A stretch of DNA of 64,000 nucleotides, taken from assembly GCA_015206785.1 (NCBI GenBank), contig JADEZQ010000009.1, forward strand, positions 1-64,000. The letters are read 5' to 3'. The position numbers and the translations under genes are program-made. The first letter of the stretch is position 1; every line of letters starts with the position of its first letter. This document shows, one piece after another, positions 55,856 to 64,000 of this stretch. The notes under the pieces were generated by a model. The model was not told where the DNA came from and ran no database searches. It was given only the letters and a program-made list of their open reading frames with translations. Source of the stretch: Quinella sp. 2Q5. Its GTDB lineage: Bacteria > Bacillota > Negativicutes > Selenomonadales > Selenomonadaceae.

Positions 55856-57077
55856 ATTGCTCAAGCAGCGTTCCCATCAGCTCGAAAGGGTCATCGAACT
55901 TTTTGACGACGTGGAAAATTTTTGGGTGGACGTCGACGCTGTGTGTGGTTTGCGTCGTGAACCAGCCGACGAACTTGATCAAGGTGTCTTCGTCGTCAAG
56001 ACCCATGTGCACCAGCGAAAACGCTATCAGCTCAAAAATTTTGCAGGTCGTCACGAAGACGGTGAAGTTGTTGGCGATGCTCTCGGTGAAACGCCACGGG
56101 TAGCAATTGAGGAAAAGATCGTTGACGAAATAATTTTCCAGGAACGCGGCGTATCGTTCGGCAAAAATTTTTCGTTCATCAGCCAGCCGCGCAAAGTTGT
56201 CGCTGACGGCGCGAATGGAGACAAAATTATTTTCGTCGGGATTCAAGCCGAGGGTGTCTGACACGGCGTTTAGAAATCTGCCCTGCCTTGAGGAATTGCT
56301 GTAAATTTCGTTGAAGAGCGTCAGAATCAGCCGCACGAATTTTTTCTCATCGAAGCGCACGCTTGCCAACATCCGCGGCACCTGCCGGGCAAAAAACTTT
56401 TTCGACTCGTACGTCTCGATTAATCTGTTCAGGTTGTCGATTAGGATTGGCACCTGCGCGGCGGTGAACTTGCCGTCGCCGATAATTTCGCCGAGCCTGT
56501 CGCAGAAGAAGCCCATGACGATGAGGCGTTGGTCAATCGTTAGCGTGCGCTCCTGCATGATGGAGATCAGAGCCACCTGAACTTCAAGCATGTGTTCGGC
56601 AAAGCCCTCGGTTGACTCGACGTTGGCAATGCCGATTTTGCCGCCGTGGGAATGAATTTCTTCGGGCACCTCGACGAATTCGAAGCGCATCGGTTCATCG
56701 CTGAACAGAGCCGTTTGAGCCGCCACGGGGCACGTCATTGACAGCGACCGCTCAAAAAATTTCCCGAAGCCTTTGGTGTAGCGCGGGTATGTCGTGCAGG
56801 TGTCGGACAGAAAATCTTCGCCGTGCTCGCGCTGAATGCTGCACAGGTTGTCCGCCGTGAGGAAGGGGCAGTGTCCGTTCTCGTCCATGTTGATGACGTG
56901 TGCTTTGCCGAGGGGGTTCAAGTGCTCAATGATTCCATCCAGCCGCGAATATTTTTCGTAGGTCTTCGCGTCAATGACAACGTGCCAGTGTCCGCAACAG
57001 TGTGCGCCGCATTTGGAGCCGTCGCATTTGAAGCGACTGACATATTCGGGTTGGAAGTACAGATACGTCGACGCCAT
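55854..57077 (-). CDS. fliB: FliB-like (flagellin) lysine-N-methylase family protein
   Basis: MASTYLYFQPEYVSRFKCDGSKCGAHCCGHWHVVIDAKTYEKY...CPFLTADNLCSIQREHGEDFLSDTCTTYPRYT: cysteine-rich FliB N-terminus. Confidence 0.85.
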   Translation of the reverse strand: MASTYLYFQPEYVSRFKCDGSKCGAHCCGHWHVVIDAKTYEKYSRLDGIIEHLNPLGKAHVINMDENGHCPFLTADNLCSIQREHGEDFLSDTCTTYPRYTKGFGKFFERSLSMTCPVAAQTALFSDEPMRFEFVEVPEEIHSHGGKIGIANVESTEGFAEHMLEVQVALISIMQERTLTIDQRLIVMGFFCDRLGEIIGDGKFTAAQVPILIDNLNRLIETYESKKFFARQVPRMLASVRFDEKKFVRLILTLFNEIYSNSSRQGRFLNAVSDTLGLNPDENNFVSIRAVSDNFARLADERKIFAERYAAFLENYFVNDLFLNCYPWRFTESIANNFTVFVTTCKIFELIAFSLVHMGLDDEDTLIKFVGWFTTQTTHSVDVHPKIFHVVKKFDDPFELMGTLLEQ

Positions 57078-58108
57078 CAAACCATCTCGTTTGCAATCAT
57101 GTATTCGGCGATTTGCAGGGCGTTGAGCGCGGCACCTTTGCGAATCTGGTCGCCGCAGACCCAAAGGTTGAGCCCGTGGTCAATCGAAAAATCTTTGCGG
57201 ATTCTGCCGACTTCGACCGCGTCCTTGCCGGAAGTCTCCAGCGGCTGAGGATAAATCATTTCGGCGGGATTGTCGCGAACGATGACGCCGGGGAATTTCT
57301 CCAACGCGGCGCGGGCGTCGTCAACGGAAACATCGTCGGCGAACTCGACGTTGACGCTTTCGGCGTGGCTGCGATAGACCGGCACGCGAATCGTCGTGGC
57401 GGTGACCTTCAAGGCGTCGTCCTCCATAATCTTGCGCGTCTCGTCGACCATCTTCATTTCCTCCTTGGTGTAGCGGTTGTCCATGAAGATATCAATCTGC
57501 GGCAGAAGGTTCGACGCAATTTGATAGTGCTTGTCGAGCTTGGCGACGGGCAAAACTTTCGGCGTGACCTCTTCGCCGCGAGCCAGAGCCTCCAGCTGAG
57601 TCTTGAGCTCGTCCATGCCTTCGCGACCCGCGCCGCTGACTGCCTGATACGTCGACACGACCACGCGTTTGATTGGCGAGATGTTGTACAGCGGCTTGAG
57701 AGCCATGACCATGATAATCGTTGAGCAGTTCGGGTTGGCGATGATGCCTTTGTGCCGAGCGATTGCCTGCGGGTTGACTTCGGGCACGACGAGCGGAACG
57801 TTCGGATCCATGCGGAAGTTCGACGAATTGTCGATGACGACTGCGCCCGCCTTCACCGCCGCGGGTGCGAAGAGTTTGCTTGCCGCGCCGCCCGCGAACA
57901 GCGCGAATTGCACGCCGTCAAACGAATGCTCCGTCGTCTCCTCGACAGTGTATTCGCGACCCATGAACGAAATTTTTTTGCCGGCTGACCGACTCGACGC
58001 CAGAAGTTTGAGTTCGCCGAAGGGAAAGCCGCGTTCTTCGATGAGCCGCAGAAATTCCTGACCGACCGCGCCCGTTGCCCCGACGATTGCCGTGTTGTAT
58101 CGTTTCAT
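57077..58108 (-). CDS. asd: Aspartate-semialdehyde dehydrogenase
   Basis: MKRYNTAIVGATGAVGQEFLRLIEERGFPFGELKLLASSRSAGKK...IANPNCSTIIMVMAL...YQAVSGAGREGMDEL. Confidence 0.96.
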   Translation of the reverse strand: MKRYNTAIVGATGAVGQEFLRLIEERGFPFGELKLLASSRSAGKKISFMGREYTVEETTEHSFDGVQFALFAGGAASKLFAPAAVKAGAVVIDNSSNFRMDPNVPLVVPEVNPQAIARHKGIIANPNCSTIIMVMALKPLYNISPIKRVVVSTYQAVSGAGREGMDELKTQLEALARGEEVTPKVLPVAKLDKHYQIASNLLPQIDIFMDNRYTKEEMKMVDETRKIMEDDALKVTATTIRVPVYRSHAESVNVEFADDVSVDDARAALEKFPGVIVRDNPAEMIYPQPLETSGKDAVEVGRIRKDFSIDHGLNLWVCGDQIRKGAALNALQIAEYMIANEMV

Positions 58109-58242
58109 AAAGTTTGCCTCCTCGAAAAGTTTCAAACGTCATTGTATCTGCGCGGCGGCGAATGTCAAGGTTGGGGCTTGCGGCGGGAAAATTTTTCTGC
58201 GATAATCGGCGGCGTAAGAATTTCTGCGAAGAGGCGATCAGC

Positions 58243-59886
58243 TTGACCAAGACAGTTATCAGCGAAAGGTTCCGTTCGGTGTTCGTGGCGTCAATTGCGT
58301 CAATGGCAATATCCTACGTGCTGATATCGACGGATAACATTGTGGCGGGGCAGTTCATCGACGACGACGCCGTTGCCGCAATGACGCTCGTCTCGCCGAT
58401 AATGACGCTGGTGCTGTTTTTGAGCTACATGGTTGCCGACGGGCTGGCGATGATGTTTTCATACGCAAAGGGTCGCAATGATCAACTCAAGGCGAACGAA
58501 CTGTTCGGTATGGGCGCAATCGTCACGGCTCTGACGGGCTTGGCGGTGACTGTAATCCTAATCGTCGGGCGCGAGGAAATTCTGTCGATGTGGAATATTT
58601 CCCCCGCGCTGATGACTTATGCCGACGACTATTATCGCGGGCTGATGTTCGTCGCGTTGCCGTGCATGTTGAACGTCTACTTCTACACCATCTACGTCGC
58701 CGAGGGCGAGGAAAATATTTGCGTCAAAGCCTCCGCCGCAATGTTCGTCGTCAACGTCGTGCTCGACATCGTGTTAGGGCGTTGGATTGGCGTCGTCGGC
58801 ATCGGCATCGCTACCGTCGTCGGCAACCTGGTCAGCTTCCTGTTTCACCTGCCGTATCTGTTCAGCGAAAACTGTCGGCTCAAGTTCGTGCGCTACTTCG
58901 ACCGCCGCGAGCTGTGTCAGGGAATTTTCTACAGCTGGTATCATTCAATGGACACCCTGTGCCTGGCTCTGTTGCCGATAATTTTTTCCGAGTTCGTCAT
59001 CTTCCGTTTCGGCGAAAGTCATTTGATTGTCGTGAGCGTCATCGTCAACATGCTCACGTTGCTGATTGCAATTTACACCGGCATCGTCGATTGCCTTCAG
59101 CCCATGGTCTGCCAATATCACGCCGAAGGTGCGCTCCACAGCGTGACGAAAACTATGCGTCTGGGAATAAACTCAACCGTCGCCGTCACGCTCGTTATAA
59201 TCGTGCTAAGCTTCGTCTTCGCGGAATTTCTGCCGGGGCTCTTCGGCGTTGGTCGCAGTGAACCACTCTACGCCGAGGCTGTGCACGCCGTGCGAATCTT
59301 TATGCCGTTCACCGTCTTCCTCGGCGTCACGCTCATGCTGGGCAACTACTACATCTACGTCGAGCGGCTGAGCTTGGGCGCGGAAGTGAAGTTGCTGTTG
59401 CTTCTGATTTTGCCGAGCGCGGGAATGAGCGCGGGCTTCTTCGGCATGCAAATGATGTGGATCGGCGTCGGCGTATCGTTCATCGTCGCGCTGATTGTAA
59501 CCCGACTTTTGACGCGCAAGGAGCACGATTTGTTGCTCATCGACGCAGAAAAAATTTCTCGTCAATTTTCTTTGGACATCCCGCCGAAGTTTGAGAGCCG
59601 CGCAGAATTTTTGTCGGCAGTGGAAAAATTTTTCGCACGCATCAATTTCGACGACGGACGGAAAATTTTTCTGACTGACATCGCCGCGCAGGTGTTCGAC
59701 GTGTACGCTGCCCAAAGTGAAAAATTTCAGCTGGAGGTCTCGATTATCCCCGCCGCCGACAAAACGACGCTCATCTTCCGCGACAACGGCACCCCCCGCA
59801 ATTACGACGACATCACGCTCGAAAACGTGCGCGAAAAAAATTACATGATTAGCGGCGACGAAAACAAATTGGTCGTTGTCGCGTAA
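58243..59886 (+). CDS. MATE-family efflux transporter with C-terminal ATPase-like cytosolic extension
   Basis: LTKTVISERFRSVFVASIASMAISYVLISTDNIVAGQFIDDDAVAAMTLVSPIMTLVLFLSYMVADGLAMMFSYAKG; C-terminal ~115 aa soluble tail with LIFRDNGTPRNYDD, resembling an HATPase G1-type motif; TTG start. Confidence 0.85.
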   Translation: MTKTVISERFRSVFVASIASMAISYVLISTDNIVAGQFIDDDAVAAMTLVSPIMTLVLFLSYMVADGLAMMFSYAKGRNDQLKANELFGMGAIVTALTGLAVTVILIVGREEILSMWNISPALMTYADDYYRGLMFVALPCMLNVYFYTIYVAEGEENICVKASAAMFVVNVVLDIVLGRWIGVVGIGIATVVGNLVSFLFHLPYLFSENCRLKFVRYFDRRELCQGIFYSWYHSMDTLCLALLPIIFSEFVIFRFGESHLIVVSVIVNMLTLLIAIYTGIVDCLQPMVCQYHAEGALHSVTKTMRLGINSTVAVTLVIIVLSFVFAEFLPGLFGVGRSEPLYAEAVHAVRIFMPFTVFLGVTLMLGNYYIYVERLSLGAEVKLLLLLILPSAGMSAGFFGMQMMWIGVGVSFIVALIVTRLLTRKEHDLLLIDAEKISRQFSLDIPPKFESRAEFLSAVEKFFARINFDDGRKIFLTDIAAQVFDVYAAQSEKFQLEVSIIPAADKTTLIFRDNGTPRNYDDITLENVREKNYMISGDENKLVVVA

Positions 59887-59898
59887 GGAGGAATCTTT

Positions 59899-61158
59899 AT
59901 GGATGGATTCACCACGAAAAAATTTTATCCGCTGCGCCCCGTGCAACGCTGGCTGGTCGATACCCACTTCAACAAGGCAAAGTCCACCATGATGAACATC
60001 GGCGGGCTGTTCAAACTTTCGCACGCCATCGACATGAATCGCCTTTCCATCGCCATCAACAACGTTCTGCACGCGTACGACATCTTCCGTTGCCGGTTTG
60101 TCTTCCACCCCGAAACCAGCGACCTGTGTCAGATTTTTGACGGCGAGATCACTCCCGTGAAAGTTGAACACATCAGCGACGAAGAGTTTGCCGAGCGCAT
60201 TAACAAACTGCGCGAACCCTACCGAATCATCAACAAGCCGCTGTGGCGAATTTATCTCTTCCAGACGCCGACGGCTAAATATATGTTCGGCGACTTCTAT
60301 CACGCGGTTATGGACGGCGTGGCGGCGTCGTTCTTGCTGTGGCGCGAAATCGATATGGCATACCGCGGGCGCAAAAGAAATCTGCCCAAGCCGAGCTATG
60401 CCGCCTACGTCGAGGAGGAAGCTTCCATTCCGCCCGAAGCCCTTGCCGAAGGTCACGCCTATTGGAAGAAGATGCTTGCGCACTTCGACAAAAGCAAACA
60501 CCTGCCGCCCGTCAAAGTCAGCGGCGTGGCGGCCTGGACGCAGGGCACCTTCGATTACGAGCTCAAAAATATTTTCAACGAATTCTTCCGCAGCACGCAC
60601 GTCAACGAAAACAATTTCTTCCTCGGCGCGACGATGTTGACGCTTGCAAAAATCACCGGCACCGGCGAAGCCGTTATGAGCCGCGTGAACAACGGACGCA
60701 CCAATTCTCACGAACGGCGCATGATGGGCTTGATGCTCGAACAACTTCCCTGCGCGTGGAACTTTGCCAATGACATGCCCGTTGCGGAATTCCTCGACAA
60801 GCTCGAAGGTCAGATTCACATCGGCACGAAATATCGCAAGAGCTTGGATATCGTCTACAACGAGGGGCTTGAGGACGACAGCGTCAGCTTCATCTTCCAG
60901 AAAAATATTTACACCAACTTCGTCTTCTGCGACACGCCCGTCGAAATTGTTTATCTGCCGCCCAACGAAATCTCCGCCGTGGAAAACGCGCTCGACGTCG
61001 AAATCAACATCGAGGACACGGGAAAATATTCGCTTTATCTGGATTACGACGCCAGCCGCTATTCCGAAGCCGAGATGAAAAATTTTGCCGAGACTTTGGA
61101 CACGGTCGTCAAGGCAATGCAAAATCTGTCGCGGCGCACGTCAGACATCTTGCGCTGA
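59899..61158 (+). CDS. Stand-alone condensation-domain-like (NRPS C-domain/acyltransferase superfamily) protein
   Basis: YPLRPVQRWLVDTHFNKAKSTMMNIGGLFKLSHAIDMNRLSIAINNVLHAYDIFRCRFVF...GDFYHAVMDGVAASFLLWREI (HxxxDG active-site motif) ...FFLGATMLTLAKITG. Confidence 0.8.
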   Translation: MDGFTTKKFYPLRPVQRWLVDTHFNKAKSTMMNIGGLFKLSHAIDMNRLSIAINNVLHAYDIFRCRFVFHPETSDLCQIFDGEITPVKVEHISDEEFAERINKLREPYRIINKPLWRIYLFQTPTAKYMFGDFYHAVMDGVAASFLLWREIDMAYRGRKRNLPKPSYAAYVEEEASIPPEALAEGHAYWKKMLAHFDKSKHLPPVKVSGVAAWTQGTFDYELKNIFNEFFRSTHVNENNFFLGATMLTLAKITGTGEAVMSRVNNGRTNSHERRMMGLMLEQLPCAWNFANDMPVAEFLDKLEGQIHIGTKYRKSLDIVYNEGLEDDSVSFIFQKNIYTNFVFCDTPVEIVYLPPNEISAVENALDVEINIEDTGKYSLYLDYDASRYSEAEMKNFAETLDTVVKAMQNLSRRTSDILR

Positions 61159-61179
61159 ATCGTTCGCCACGTTCCACGC

Positions 61180-61217
61180 AAAAAGCCCCCTTCCGCACGG
61201 GAAGAGGGCTTTTCGAT
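61180..61217. terminator. Bidirectional Rho-independent terminator
   Basis: aaaaagcccccttccgcacgggaagagggctttt. Confidence 0.8.
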
Positions 61218-61232
61218 TTGCGCGGGTGAAAA

Positions 61233-62486
61233 TTATTCGGCGGCACGCGGCGTCAAGTCCGATGCCTTGAGCGTGCCGAGTTTCCTTCGTTCAGCAAACT
61301 CAGCCGTGGCAGTGAACAGCGCGTCGCTCGAAGAATTCAGAGCAGTCTCGCACGAATCCTGTAGCACGCCGATGATGAAGCCGACGCCGACGACTTGCAT
61401 TGCCAGGTTGTTGTCGATGCCGAAGCTTGAGCAGGCGACGGGTATCAAAAGCAGCGAGCCGCCCGCCACGCCCGAAGCACCGCACGCGCCGACAGTCGAG
61501 ATTATGCACAGGAGCAACGCGGTCGGCATGTCGACGTAGATGTCCAACGTGTGCGCCGCCGCCAAACTCAGCACGGCGATGGTAATCGACGCGCCCGCCA
61601 TGTTAATCGTCGCGCCCAGCGGAATGGATATCGAGTACAAATCTTCGTTGAGTCCGAGGCGTTTGCAAAGGCTCATGTTCACGGGGATATTCGCCGCGCT
61701 TGAACGGGTGAAGAACGCGTAAATGCCGCTTTCACGCAACGTTGCCAGCACCAGCGGATATGGATTCATTCTCAGCTTGATGAAGACTATCAGCGGGTTC
61801 ATGATCAGTGCCACGGAGAAGAACGCGCCGAGCAATACCGCAAGCAGTTTCGCATAGCCGAGCAGAGCGTCCAAGCCGCTTGTGGCGATGGCGTCGGCGA
61901 CCAGACCCATGATGCCGAACGGCGCGAATCTGATTACCCACTGCACCACTTTGGTCACGGCTTTGGCAAGGTCACCGAGCACGGTGTGAACTTCTTTGCC
62001 TGCATGACGGAACGCCAAGCCGAGTATCACGCCCCAAGCAAGGATGCCGATGTAATTCGCCGTCGTGAGCGCGTGAATCGGGTTGTCGACGACGTTCATG
62101 ATGACGTTCTGCAAAACTTCAATGATGCCGCCGGGCGGGCTGATGGACGTGTCGGGGTCAATCTGCAACTTGAGTTTTGTTGGGAACAGGAACGACGCCG
62201 TCACCGCCACCAAAGACGCCAGGAACGTCCCGATGACGTAGAGCTGAATTATCGGCTTCATTGTCGCGTTGGATTCGGAATGCTGGCTCATGGCGTTCAT
62301 TACCAGCACGAAGACCAGAATCGGCGCCACGCCCTTCAACGCGTTGACGAAGAGCTTGCCGAAAACCGCAATGACCGGCACCAAAAACGGCACGAACAAC
62401 GCCAACACAATTCCGATTACAAGACCCACGGCGATTAGCTTTATCAGCGCAGTCTCGCCGTAGATCTTCGTGACTTTGGATAACAT
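61233..62486 (-). CDS. sstT: Serine/threonine:Na+ symporter (dicarboxylate/amino acid:cation symporter family)
   Basis: [40 protein letters not shown]...[51 protein letters not shown]...[23 protein letters not shown]. Confidence 0.94.
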   Translation of the reverse strand: MLSKVTKIYGETALIKLIAVGLVIGIVLALFVPFLVPVIAVFGKLFVNALKGVAPILVFVLVMNAMSQHSESNATMKPIIQLYVIGTFLASLVAVTASFLFPTKLKLQIDPDTSISPPGGIIEVLQNVIMNVVDNPIHALTTANYIGILAWGVILGLAFRHAGKEVHTVLGDLAKAVTKVVQWVIRFAPFGIMGLVADAIATSGLDALLGYAKLLAVLLGAFFSVALIMNPLIVFIKLRMNPYPLVLATLRESGIYAFFTRSSAANIPVNMSLCKRLGLNEDLYSISIPLGATINMAGASITIAVLSLAAAHTLDIYVDMPTALLLCIISTVGACGASGVAGGSLLLIPVACSSFGIDNNLAMQVVGVGFIIGVLQDSCETALNSSSDALFTATAEFAERRKLGTLKASDLTPRAAE

Positions 62487-62559
62487 GTGCACCCTCCTCA
62501 AAAAAAAAATTCGGTTGCATTATACAACCGATTCGGTCAATCTGCAAAGTTTTTGTGCT

Positions 62560-63057
62560 TCAATCAGTCTCTGTCGCTGTCGGCACGCCGATTAGCTCGT
62601 CGACCCAAGCGGTGATTTCTTCGGGCGTCTTGCCGCAGACGCAGACAAGTTCGCTGATTAAAATCTGCCGCGACAAATCCAACAGCCGCCGCTCGCCGCT
62701 GGAAATTTTCTTCTTGCTGTTCTGTCGGGAAAGGTTTCGGGCAATCGCCGCCGCGTCAAAAATATTTCCCGTCTTGAGCCGTTCAAGGTTCGTGTGGAAA
62801 CGTTTGTTCCAGCTGCCTTGCATTTGATCGGTCTCGTCCGTGAGAACTTCCACAACGTCTTTGACTTGCTCGGGTGTTATCAACGGGCGCAGACCCGCTT
62901 CCTCAACTTTGTCCACGGGCAGCATAAGTTTCATGTTGCCCATAGGAAGGCGAAAGACATAGTATGAGCTGACGACGCCGCCGACCTCGTCGGTTTCGAT
63001 TCCCGTGATTTCCCCGGCACCGTGCATAGGATAGACAACTTTATCGCCGATGTTCAA
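62560..63057 (-). CDS. CarD-family transcriptional regulator
   Basis: LNIGDKVVYPMHGAGEITGIETDEVGGVVSSYYVFRLPMGNMKLMLPVDKVEEAGLRPLI: CarD/CdnL N-domain; TTG start. Confidence 0.94.
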   Translation of the reverse strand: MNIGDKVVYPMHGAGEITGIETDEVGGVVSSYYVFRLPMGNMKLMLPVDKVEEAGLRPLITPEQVKDVVEVLTDETDQMQGSWNKRFHTNLERLKTGNIFDAAAIARNLSRQNSKKKISSGERRLLDLSRQILISELVCVCGKTPEEITAWVDELIGVPTATETD

Positions 63058-63183
63058 CTTATGCCACCTCCTGCCCAAAAATTTTCACGGACAGTTTATC
63101 AAACTCAACGCGCAATGTAAAGCTTGACGCGGCGGGAGAATTGCTTTACATTGCCCGCAAAGAATGTTTGAGGAGGCGTGTCA

Positions 63184-63875
<692 letters not shown>

Positions 63876-63879
<4 letters not shown>

Positions 63880-64000
63880 ACACGACGATAAGCTTTGAAC
63901 CCGACACGCTGACGATTGACGACGATTTGTTGACGGAACTTCTTCGCGCGGCGGACGTCGTCGGGAAAATTTACGGCGCGGAAAATTCCGAGTTGAGCAT
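63876..64000 (+). CDS. ybeY: Probable endoribonuclease YbeY, N-terminal part (runs off window end)
   Basis: LNTTISFEPDTLTIDDDLLTELLRAADVVGKIYGAENSELSI...; overlaps the phoH stop (ATTGA), canonical phoH-ybeY order. Confidence 0.7.

Noticed and set aside
59206-61122. 638-aa minus-strand ORF opposite the MATE/condensation genes
   Set aside because: Antisense shadow ORF; low-information translation rich in His/Asp/Val/Arg as in other shadow frames here.

Overview
The window is almost entirely a gene-dense, fairly GC-rich bacterial chromosome segment. Gene content and style (MGNLTFDLQRFAE-type giant repeat protein, argGH, mtlA/mtlD, rapZ-yvcK-whiA, nrfHA with ccmEF, CarD, PhoH/YbeY) suggest a Selenomonas-like Negativicutes; the taxonomy is inference. 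Most genes are housekeeping or central metabolism. The accessory or unusual content includes: a 2294-aa repeat protein whose 3' end coincides with a sharp composition break; a GT2-GT41-GT41 giant glycosyltransferase; a five-gene NeuD/ACP/split-UxaA/SDR cassette; a CxxxY-type CcmE next to ccmF-nrfH-nrfA; a MATE transporter with an ATPase-like tail next to a stand-alone condensation-domain protein; a decayed FkbM-type gene; and a family of multi-hairpin intergenic repeats (5 copies, two subfamilies). The left ~1.36 kb does not look like the rest. It holds a CobT 5' part and a phosphohexomutase C-terminal fragment with different codon usage, then very AT-rich DNA carrying a eukaryotic-type tRNA-Ala(AGC) with A/B boxes, no CCA and a 3' T7 run. 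I regard this as most likely a chimeric junction near 1358, but it needs read-level checking. All calls were made by eye from sequence and the supplied ORF track; no database search was run.
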